Source: Treponema sp. (GTDB lineage: Bacteria > Spirochaetota > Spirochaetia > Treponematales > Treponemataceae). From it: a DNA stretch of 5,590 nt. Within the stretch, counting starts at the first letter, position 1, and every line of letters begins with the position of its first letter. The stretch covers positions 1-5,590 of the forward strand of contig JAGABO010000227.1 of the NCBI GenBank assembly GCA_017614655.1, written 5' to 3'. Below, piece by piece: positions 1 through 5,590 of the stretch. Position numbers and translations under genes: made by a program. Under the pieces are notes generated by a model, which searched no databases, was not told the origin of the DNA, and saw only the letters and a list, made by a program, of their open reading frames with translations.

Positions 1-45
1 GTTATTACCCATGATCGTGTATTTGAGTTTTTTATCAGTACCCAT
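1..45 (-). other. In-frame continuation of the cyclase domain beyond the stop codon
   Basis: On the minus strand the codons right after TAA (46-48) read MGTDKKLKYTIMGNN to the window edge. This matches the conserved class III cyclase stretch that normally follows VVGN, and it is in the same frame as the upstream gene. No frameshift is needed, so a single nonsense codon separates the two parts. The rest of the domain lies outside the window. The block is either the 3' part of a recently broken gene or coding sequence cut by a sequencing error. Confidence 0.8.
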
Positions 46-2466
46 TTAACATACAACCATGTTTCCGGTATTAATGCCGACGCGCGAATGAAGGAAAAAT
101 TTTTCACCCGTCTTTGGATTTACAGGAAGAACATCTGCATTTTCCGTATTAAACTTTTTCTCTGCTTCAAGCATGCGGACTGCAGCAACACAGGCATTAA
201 AGGCATTATTTTTATCTGGAATCGGAGCTCCAAAGAACGAAACGATTTCATCACCGACGTATTTATCGATTGTTCCCTTGTTATCCATAATGGCATCACT
301 TAAAGCACCAAGGTACTGGTTAAGAATACGGACAAGACGTTCAGCACCGCGGGATGCACCGAGAGCTTCTACTTCTGCCCTGCTCTTTCTCTGATCTTCT
401 GGAAGTGCATTATTTTCTTCGACGGCGTTTTTCATTTCTTCATTATTGATGACTTCCGTAAAACCGGAGAAAGTTTTTACATCAGAAAAGAGGGCTGTAA
501 GTTCTTCACTTTTTCCACCCAAACGTGCAACATCAGGATTTTTGATAATCTGATCAACAACGGCAGGTGCTACATAAGAACCGAATGTCGTTGTAAGGAA
601 TTTTTTATCACCGTTAACAGCTGCAAAGTTAATTCCAAAGTTACAGATATAAATCAGAACAGAATACAAAACCGGAAGAAGAATCGGAATATAAATTCTA
701 AAGAAAATCATAAGGGAAGCAAGTGTAAGAGCCGGAATAATTACAAAAAGAAGTGCAAATATATTTTTTCTTCCATGTGATTTATTTCTGGAAAGATAAA
801 GAACAACAAAAATACAGAGCAGAACGATTCCAAAACCGATGAAGACAGAATATTCAGAAATGAATTTTCCGCTCAGGATTGTGTTAAGGACATTTGCGTG
901 AGTTCCAAGGTTTGCATAACGTTTTTCGTACGGAGTGGCACCAAGATCTGTACTGGAAGTTGCACTGTTTCCGATAAAGCAGAATTTTCCCTCGAGCTGA
1001 GTTTTAAGTGCAGAATATGAAGAACAGTAGCTTTCTACATGAGAACAGAAAGCAGCGATATCTTCGTTTTCAAATGCAGGAACCGTCTTAAAATATTCAG
1101 CAGTTTTAAGTGCAGAATCAAAGAAGGCCGCTCTTTCAGAAAAATACTTTTCGTAATCTTCTTCCGTAAGACCGCCTCCTCTGCGTCCTTTTTTAAGCGG
1201 GACATTTGCACTGTCAAAACCTGCACACTTGATAAGTAACAAAGACTTAAGTTTTTCCAATGCAGAATGAACTGAACTAAGGGTTTCTATTGCAGCACTT
1301 TCTTCGGGAGAAAACGAATTCATCTGTGCTACAATTTTTTTAAGGTCTTTTGAAATTCTGTATTCTGCGTTGTAAAAATCGTAGATGTAGTAAACAGGAA
1401 TATGAGAGAAACTGTTGTTGTATGTATTATGCGACCAGTTAAGGATCATGCATCCGTTTCTGTCCAGCGGAATCTCCATGTTCGAAGGTTCCTTTCCGGG
1501 AAACTTAACGTCATAAAGCACAAGGGAAGAAGGCTTTCTTTCTATTTTTGTTACACCGGAATTCCTTACAAAAGGCGAGAACGCAAGCTGAAGGGCAAAA
1601 GTCCCGTCCAGATCATTCAGAAGTTCAACTCTGCGGCGGACACCGTCTCTGTCTACAACAACATTTGTAAATCCAAGACCCTTTGCATGACTTGAAATAG
1701 AATGAAGTGCCGGAACAAAACCTTTTTCAGAAGAACCGCTTTCTTCTTTTAATACAATCTCGTTGTATTTTTTTATCATGCCGTTTTCATCAATAACATT
1801 CGGAAAAAGGAAACGGGTACGAACATATTCAACATCTTCTTCCGGAGTCTCTATACCGATGTTACGAAGATTTACGGTAAGAAAAGCATTGTCAAAAAAC
1901 TGAATTGACTTAGCAAATTCATCATCATAATTAAGCTTCATTCCCTGAGTTATGCGCTTTTTTGATTCATAAACGTAATCATTAAGAAGGACATTCGTAA
2001 TTTCATCTGAAAGCTCGGCAGGCTTTACAGAACGGACAGCTTCCGGAATTGCACCGACATTTTCGATTACGCCGGACTCGAGTCTGTTAAACTCTTCATC
2101 AACTATTTCTGTAAGATCTTCATCAACGGCAAGCGAAGAAGGGCTTACATACTCAATATCGAATACGGCAGTCTTTGCACCAAACTCTTTAAGTCGGAAA
2201 AGAACTTCGCTCAAAATGTTTCTCTGCCATGGCCACGAACCTATGTAGGAAAGCGAATCATCATCAACTTCAACAAAAACAATACTGTCATCTTCTGCCG
2301 GAGATTCCTGCATTTTAAGTTCAAAGTCAAAAGCTCTGTACTCAACGGTATCAAATAAATTCAGTTTCGCAAAAAGCGTAAAGAATGCCGACAATAAAAC
2401 TATACAAACAGCAAGTTTATTCTTTTTTATTAAATTCATAAATGAAAAACTTCTCATGACAAACAT
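46..2466 (-). CDS. CHASE2-domain membrane nucleotide cyclase, interrupted by a stop in the catalytic domain
   Basis: This is a class III adenylate/guanylate cyclase fused to a periplasmic CHASE2 sensor; the family makes cAMP or cGMP at the inner membrane. The order is: N-terminal membrane anchor (residues ~17-34), CHASE2 (~38-535, with GSWPWQR at 76-82, DRDGVRRR at 272-279, GNSATSSTDLGATP at 499-512 and GTHANVLNTILSG at 521-533), three membrane helices (~539-558, 569-589, 591-614), then the cyclase domain from ~655. The two metal-binding aspartates are visible as FSD (D662) and KYVGDE (D739), with the base-contacting lysine K735. The reading ends at VGINTGNMVVC-stop, where the family continues GNMG...YTIMG. 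The transition-state Asn and Arg are therefore missing, and the truncated product should be inactive alone. The longest reading is given. Met4 (2457) and Met10 (2439) are also possible. Met10 is favoured because GAGAAG lies 10 bases upstream and the first ATG sits inside a TATAATG promoter-like box with no ribosome site. Confidence 0.9.
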   Translation of the reverse strand: MFVMRSFSFMNLIKKNKLAVCIVLLSAFFTLFAKLNLFDTVEYRAFDFELKMQESPAEDDSIVFVEVDDDSLSYIGSWPWQRNILSEVLFRLKEFGAKTAVFDIEYVSPSSLAVDEDLTEIVDEEFNRLESGVIENVGAIPEAVRSVKPAELSDEITNVLLNDYVYESKKRITQGMKLNYDDEFAKSIQFFDNAFLTVNLRNIGIETPEEDVEYVRTRFLFPNVIDENGMIKKYNEIVLKEESGSSEKGFVPALHSISSHAKGLGFTNVVVDRDGVRRRVELLNDLDGTFALQLAFSPFVRNSGVTKIERKPSSLVLYDVKFPGKEPSNMEIPLDRNGCMILNWSHNTYNNSFSHIPVYYIYDFYNAEYRISKDLKKIVAQMNSFSPEESAAIETLSSVHSALEKLKSLLLIKCAGFDSANVPLKKGRRGGGLTEEDYEKYFSERAAFFDSALKTAEYFKTVPAFENEDIAAFCSHVESYCSSYSALKTQLEGKFCFIGNSATSSTDLGATPYEKRYANLGTHANVLNTILSGKFISEYSVFIGFGIVLLCIFVVLYLSRNKSHGRKNIFALLFVIIPALTLASLMIFFRIYIPILLPVLYSVLIYICNFGINFAAVNGDKKFLTTTFGSYVAPAVVDQIIKNPDVARLGGKSEELTALFSDVKTFSGFTEVINNEEMKNAVEENNALPEDQRKSRAEVEALGASRGAERLVRILNQYLGALSDAIMDNKGTIDKYVGDEIVSFFGAPIPDKNNAFNACVAAVRMLEAEKKFNTENADVLPVNPKTGEKFFLHSRVGINTGNMVVC

Positions 2467-2484
2467 TATATATTTATGTATAAT
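2456..2484 (+). promoter_or_regulatory. Sigma70-like promoter of the rightward operon
   Basis: ATGACA (2456-2461, five of six matches to TTGACA) lies exactly 17 bases before a perfect TATAAT (2479-2484). Transcription would start near 2491 and leave a leader of about 60 bases before the ATG at 2553. The -35 box lies inside the first codons of the divergent cyclase gene, so the two transcription units share control DNA. The assignment rests on consensus match and spacing only. Confidence 0.55.
2465..2484. repeat. Near-perfect 9-base inverted repeat in the divergent promoter region
   Basis: ATTATATAT (2465-2473) and ATGTATAAT (2476-2484) are inverted copies matching at eight of nine positions, separated by TT. 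The repeat places a TATAAT on each strand back to back. It could be an operator for a dimeric regulator or simply two overlapping -10 boxes in AT-rich DNA. Confidence 0.45.
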
Positions 2485-2487
2485 ATA
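2465..2487 (-). promoter_or_regulatory. Possible leftward promoter -10 region for the cyclase gene
   Basis: On the minus strand there are several -10-like boxes: TATAAT (2470-2465), TATTAT (2485-2480) and TATATT (2487-2482). The best -35 candidate is TTTCCA (2509-2504, four of six matches), 16 or 18 bases before the latter two. If the TATAAT that overlaps the first ATG is the true -10, translation must start at Met4 or Met10 of the cyclase. The AT content makes chance matches likely, so this call is weak. Confidence 0.25.
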
Positions 2488-2542
2488 AGGAAAGAGAAAG
2501 TTTTGGAAATTTTATTCCGGCTTTTTTTTATTTTACATATAT

Positions 2543-2547
2543 GGGAG
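2543..2547 (+). promoter_or_regulatory. Ribosome binding site that decides the start at 2553
   Basis: GGGAG lies five bases before the ATG at 2553. The in-frame ATG at 2541 overlaps this GGGAG and has only a T-rich run upstream with no ribosome site. Starting at 2553 also gives a standard MKK signal peptide. Confidence 0.7.
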
Positions 2548-2552
2548 TCTAT

Positions 2553-3011
2553 ATGAAAAAAGTATCAGCTTTTATTCTTGCGGCATTACTTTTTGTTCCG
2601 GCTGTATTCGGACAGTCAGCAGACAAAATGACAGATGTCCTTAAAAGCGGCGAAGTAACATTAGGTCAGGCATGTTATTTTTTCGCAACCGCATCAGAAA
2701 ACGTTAAGGACAATATTTCTTACGAAAAGGCACTCGAATACTTTAAGGAACGTTCTGTCATCGACAGTTCATGCAGCGAAAACGACAAGGCCTCTTTAGG
2801 TTCCCTTGCCCTTCTTGCAAATGACGTTTTTAATATTCAGGGTTCACTCTGTCTTTCTCTCTTCAAAACAGGAAGATACGCATACAGGCAGATGAAGGCA
2901 GACGGTGTTTTCTCCAGATATGATGATCCGGCTCTTATTCCAAACGGACACAAATTCTTTTCTGTACTTACAAGATGTCTCGATAAATATGAATTAAGGA
3001 GCGCAGAATGA
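2553..3011 (+). CDS. Secreted protein of unknown function, four cysteines
   Basis: A 152-residue protein opens with a signal peptide (MKK, hydrophobic core to about residue 18, probable cleavage near VFG-Q or QSA-D), so it should be periplasmic or surface-exposed. The mature part is mostly helix-forming and shows no catalytic motif I recognise. Cysteines stand at 41, 74, 100 and 142, which could form two disulfides. It is not a lipoprotein, since no cysteine sits at the signal cleavage site. It is the first gene of the rightward operon, and its stop overlaps the next start (ATGA, 3008-3011), so the two products are probably made together. A start at 2541 would add MGVY and is less likely. I do not recognise the family; it may be a conserved treponemal protein that works with the beta-barrel encoded next to it. 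Confidence 0.85.
   Translation: MKKVSAFILAALLFVPAVFGQSADKMTDVLKSGEVTLGQACYFFATASENVKDNISYEKALEYFKERSVIDSSCSENDKASLGSLALLANDVFNIQGSLCLSLFKTGRYAYRQMKADGVFSRYDDPALIPNGHKFFSVLTRCLDKYELRSAE
2995..3001 (+). promoter_or_regulatory. Ribosome binding site inside the upstream gene (translational coupling)
   Basis: TAAGGAG lies within the last codons of the 152-residue gene, six bases before the ATG at 3008. With the ATGA stop/start overlap this is a classic arrangement for coupled translation of the two neighbouring products. Confidence 0.7.
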
Positions 3012-4183
3012 AAAAATTAAAGACACTGCTTATTCTTGCAGCACTCCCTCTTGCACAGCAGGCATTCTCTGCTGATTACGGAGCTATCCTTACAAACGAT
3101 ACAAGATTCAACCTTAATGGAAGCGATAACACAAAACTTCTTAAGCAGAAGGATTCGATTACGGCTTATGCAACTGTTCCTCTTGCTGCTGACGGTTCAT
3201 GCTACTTCTCGGCAGAAGGGCTTTTTCAGTACAGTTACACAAATGATTTTGACATTGAGTTTTCTTCCGATGAACTTATAGCAGACGTTACTCTCTTTAA
3301 GTTAAGCAAATCAGGAAAGCTCGGTTCTTCAAAATACATACTGAGCGCCGGACGTTTCTTCTATTCTGAATTCTCAAATCTTGTTTTCTCACAGACTTCT
3401 GATGCCGTAAACTTTAAGATTGCAAATCCTTCAATCGAAGTTTCTGCATTCGGTGCTTACACAGGACTTCTTAATAAGAAGACAGTTTCTATGCTCGATA
3501 AAAACGGTATGGAATTTGCAAAAGACAGCACAAAGGATTTCTACGAATTTGCTTCTCCTCAGATTTTTGCAGGTATTTCAATCGGAGCACCTTATCTCTT
3601 CTGCAACCAGACTTTAATTGCAGAAGGCTTTGCTCTTCTCGAAGCAGAAGGTCCTGGCGAAAAAGGCGATCAGGGCAGCAGATTCTACGGAACGGCAGGT
3701 CTTACAGGTCCGCTTTCGTCTACTACCTTCTATAACTTAAGTACAACATTCGGCTTTAACAAAGACGGGGATGTTTCTAATCTTTCAAAAGCAACGGTTA
3801 ACTTCTACACTTCGTTCTATTCTTCCGTATTCACAGCAGGAGCAGTTTATGCATCAGGAGAAAGCGGAGGACTTAAAGCCTTTAATGCTGTTACAAAAAA
3901 TTCGGCATGTTTCTCTCTGTCTGAACCGGCCTACTCTTCACTCATCAAGGGAAGCCTCTCTTACTCAATCAAACCGTCTACAACACTTCTTGCAGCAGCA
4001 GGTGCAGACGTACTTTTCAGCAGCGCAGACGAAACAAAATACAGAGGAACTCAGGGAAGACTTTCTGTTTCTTACAGACCTTACTCTGACGTTGAATTAA
4101 GTCTCGGAGCAACAAGCTTCTTTGCGGAAGAAAGCAGCGAGAACCGCACGTGCATTACATTCAGAGCCGTGCTCTCTTTATAA
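3008..4183 (+). CDS. Probable outer-membrane beta-barrel protein
   Basis: A 391-residue protein has a signal peptide (MKKLKTLLIL core, cleavage near AFS-A or FSA-D at residues 21-23). The mature part is rich in Ser, Thr, Phe, Tyr and Gly, with many short segments of alternating polar and hydrophobic residues, such as SITAYATV, YILSAGRFFY and GRLSVSYRPY. They are separated by turns containing Asp, Asn and Gly. It ends in a strand-like segment, TFRAVLSL; the last residue is Leu rather than the usual Phe. This pattern and the lack of hydrophobic helices after the signal indicate a transmembrane barrel of perhaps 14-16 strands, possibly a porin or surface protein. There is no plug or TonB-box feature I can see. 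It is coupled to the upstream secreted-protein gene and followed 15 bases later by the FecR-domain gene. The substrate is unknown and no specific family is claimed. Confidence 0.75.
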   Translation: MKKLKTLLILAALPLAQQAFSADYGAILTNDTRFNLNGSDNTKLLKQKDSITAYATVPLAADGSCYFSAEGLFQYSYTNDFDIEFSSDELIADVTLFKLSKSGKLGSSKYILSAGRFFYSEFSNLVFSQTSDAVNFKIANPSIEVSAFGAYTGLLNKKTVSMLDKNGMEFAKDSTKDFYEFASPQIFAGISIGAPYLFCNQTLIAEGFALLEAEGPGEKGDQGSRFYGTAGLTGPLSSTTFYNLSTTFGFNKDGDVSNLSKATVNFYTSFYSSVFTAGAVYASGESGGLKAFNAVTKNSACFSLSEPAYSSLIKGSLSYSIKPSTTLLAAAGADVLFSSADETKYRGTQGRLSVSYRPYSDVELSLGATSFFAEESSENRTCITFRAVLSL

Positions 4184-4198
4184 AAGAAGGAGGAAAAA

Positions 4199-5020
4199 AT
4201 GAAATTTTCTAAGAAAACATTTTCTGCAGTTCTTTCAGCTCTTGTTCTTACAGCAGGTGCCAGTGCATTTGACGTTACATTCATGAAGGTTACCGGTAAA
4301 GTAGAATTTCTTGACGGAAGCGAATGGGTTCAGGCCGTAGAAGGTGACATTATCGATGAAGGCACCGTAGTATCAACCGGATACAAATCAGGCGCAGTTC
4401 TTCAGACGAAAAGTGCAACGATGGAAATCGGTCCCATGACACGCATTACGCTTGAAAAGCTTAATGATGTAAACGGAAAGGAAAACACATCTCTTTTCAT
4501 TGACTCTGGAAAAATTCAGACTCAGGTAGAAAGCGGCAATAAATTCAAGGTACGCTCGGCAGTAGCAACCGCTTCTGTACGCGGAACAGACTTTACTGAA
4601 TCAGCAGACGGAGAACTTAATGTCGGCGGCGGCGGCGTTGATCTTACACCTACGCCCGAAGAAGAAGCACATCCTATGGTCGGTACAACAGATGACAGCA
4701 TGAACAGAAATGCAAATCCAGGAACATCAAATGTATTCACTTCTTCAGATGAAATCGGAGATTCAAAAGGCGTTACGGTTTATGCAGGTCAGATAAGCAC
4801 ATTCGATACATTCACGGGAATTGCTTCTTCTCCAGCATCAGAAATGGAAAAAGAAGCAACACAGACACCATCAATGACATACACAGCAGCAGAACGTGAA
4901 GGTCTTTCCAGCATCGCATCAGGAACAAGTTCAGGCTCAGCAGGAATCACTTCCGGCTCTTCCGGTGCAGGAACACATTCAACGCTTACTGTTATAATCC
5001 AGTTTGCTCCCGAAAACTAA
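4199..5020 (+). CDS. Secreted FecR-domain protein
   Basis: A 273-residue protein has a clear signal peptide (cleavage ASA-F at 23/24) and a FecR domain from about residue 29 to 135. The domain shows VTGKVEF, EGDIIDEGTVVSTG, GAVLQT, the strand around LFIDSGKIQTQV, and the family hallmark ATASVRGTDF (124-132). A last FecR-like strand, VTVYAGQIST (192-201), comes after a linker of about 60 residues that includes GGGG and TPTPEEE. The end is Ser/Gly rich (237-260). FecR proper is an inner-membrane anti-sigma regulator with a cytoplasmic N-terminus. This protein has a signal peptide instead and no FecI-type sigma gene nearby, so it is more likely a periplasmic or surface protein using the fold for binding. 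From memory, the T. pallidum FecR-type protein TP0483 was reported to bind fibronectin. The ribosome site AAGGAGG (4187-4193) lies five bases before the ATG, which fixes the start. Confidence 0.88.
   Translation: MKFSKKTFSAVLSALVLTAGASAFDVTFMKVTGKVEFLDGSEWVQAVEGDIIDEGTVVSTGYKSGAVLQTKSATMEIGPMTRITLEKLNDVNGKENTSLFIDSGKIQTQVESGNKFKVRSAVATASVRGTDFTESADGELNVGGGGVDLTPTPEEEAHPMVGTTDDSMNRNANPGTSNVFTSSDEIGDSKGVTVYAGQISTFDTFTGIASSPASEMEKEATQTPSMTYTAAEREGLSSIASGTSSGSAGITSGSSGAGTHSTLTVIIQFAPEN
4907..4978 (+). repeat. Ser/Gly-rich low-complexity segment in the FecR-domain protein
   Basis: The coding DNA repeats imperfect units of the kind tcaggctcagcagga and ttccggctcttccggt, giving a Ser/Gly/Ala/Thr-rich tail at residues 237-260. 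It is probably a flexible, disordered tether ahead of the final hydrophobic stretch TLTVIIQFAPEN. Confidence 0.6.
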
Positions 5021-5051
5021 AAACAATATTTAAAAACGGCAGGAAAAAAAT

Positions 5052-5590
5052 ATGAAATTTACATCATCAAAAATTATTCTTCTTATTATTTCTGTTTTTT
5101 ATCTTGCCGTTACTTCCTGTTCAAAAAAACAGCGTTCGCCTGCTCCGGCAGACCTTATAACACTTGATGTAAAACCATACATCCCGTCAGAAGACATAGA
5201 AAAAGAATTCACCGAAGAAGACGGACTCATCTGTATTGTTTTTGCACCACCATTTAACGAAAAAACATTTCAAGGCGAAACCTTAAAAAAACTCGAAAAC
5301 TTCTACGGAAACGAACTGAACGGCGGAAAGATTCTTGCACTTACATATCCGGATGATTTTTCGGGACGCATTTCTTCTCTCTACGAAATCATTGACGACA
5401 AAAAAATAAGGGGACTTCTGCTTCTGGGAGCACCAGATAACACACACAGAACACTCGGGCGCATTCAGGATTTTTGGGAAGAAAACGTACCGTACAACAT
5501 CATCTCACTTTTTCCGAACGACAACACAGACGGGCAGGAATCAACCTGCAACCTTGTATTTACAGCCGAAGATAAAGAAATTGAACTTAA
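5052..5590 (+). CDS. Lipoprotein with a periplasmic-binding-like fold, 3' end outside the window
   Basis: The open frame runs to the window edge without a stop (179 codons seen). It begins with MKFTSSK, a hydrophobic core and the lipobox VTSC, with the lipidated cysteine at residue 23, so the product should be anchored in a membrane by signal peptidase II processing. The mature part alternates hydrophobic strands and helices (LICIVFAPPF at 59-68, KILALTYPDDF at 93-103, IRGLLLLGAPDN at 119-130, VPYNIISLFPND at 146-157). This resembles type I periplasmic solute-binding proteins. The TYPDDF segment and the following helix recall DUF3798 proteins, but only from memory. The ribosome site AGGA (5041-5044) lies seven bases upstream. 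Only 31 bases separate it from the FecR gene, with no terminator between, so it likely belongs to the same operon. The ligand is unknown. Confidence 0.85.
   Translation, partial: MKFTSSKIILLIISVFYLAVTSCSKKQRSPAPADLITLDVKPYIPSEDIEKEFTEEDGLICIVFAPPFNEKTFQGETLKKLENFYGNELNGGKILALTYPDDFSGRISSLYEIIDDKKIRGLLLLGAPDNTHRTLGRIQDFWEENVPYNIISLFPNDNTDGQESTCNLVFTAEDKEIEL

Noticed and set aside
88..1695. Several plus-strand open frames of 60-100 codons opposite the cyclase gene
   Set aside because: They lie wholly inside the recognisable cyclase gene, have no ribosome sites or family features, and are antisense shadows.
2505..2529. GGAA-ATTTTA-TTCC hairpin followed by a run of eight T, resembling a terminator in the leader of the rightward operon
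   Set aside because: The stem has only four pairs and a six-base AT loop. It lies just upstream of a good ribosome site in AT-rich DNA, so a real terminator or attenuator cannot be supported.
2522..2529. Run of eight T as a possible phase-variable tract
   Set aside because: It lies in the transcribed leader, not between the -35 and -10 boxes or inside a gene, so length changes would have no obvious on/off effect.
4625..4636. Four GGC triplets as a phase-variation switch
   Set aside because: Changes by whole triplets keep the frame, so it cannot switch the gene off; at most it varies a glycine linker.
3036..4740. Other-frame open readings inside the barrel and FecR genes, including one on the minus strand at 4522-4740
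   Set aside because: Their composition is that of out-of-frame reading, and they overlap genes with signal peptides and recognisable domains.
5021..5051. Possible terminator between the FecR-domain gene and the lipoprotein gene
   Set aside because: The 31 bases contain no GC-rich inverted repeat and end in the next ribosome site, so continued transcription is more likely.

Overview
The window looks like part of a host-associated or anaerobic spirochaete chromosome, most likely Treponema. The evidence is the moderate GC content, the CHASE2-type adenylate/guanylate cyclase, the strong AAGGAG ribosome sites, the spirochaete-style lipoprotein signal and the stand-alone FecR-domain protein. The genus is inferred from these protein features and from remembered treponemal sequences; no search was run.

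Layout. The first 2.4 kb hold one minus-strand gene, a membrane-anchored CHASE2 sensor joined to a class III nucleotide cyclase. An in-frame TAA interrupts it inside the catalytic domain (46-48). The same frame then continues past the stop with perfectly recognisable cyclase sequence to the window edge. A short AT-rich divergent region (about 2456-2552) follows. It holds a good sigma70-like promoter facing right and a near-perfect inverted repeat that puts a TATAAT on each strand. Four plus-strand genes then run head to tail to the right edge: a 152-residue secreted protein of unknown function, a 391-residue probable outer-membrane beta-barrel, a 273-residue secreted FecR-domain protein, and a lipoprotein cut by the window end. 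Junctions are tight (4-base ATGA overlap, 15 bases, 31 bases) and no terminator is visible between them, so they are probably one operon.

How the parts may work together. All four operon products carry export signals, giving one predicted set of periplasmic, outer-membrane and lipid-anchored proteins. It is transcribed away from a cyclase whose CHASE2 domain faces the periplasm. This suggests an envelope sensing or surface-assembly module, but no direct functional link can be read from the DNA. From memory, T. pallidum has a FecR-type fibronectin-binding protein (TP0483) close to an adenylate cyclase (TP0485), so the arrangement may be an old treponemal one. There are no RNA genes, CRISPR arrays, insertion sequences or long gene-free stretches (none above 300 bases).
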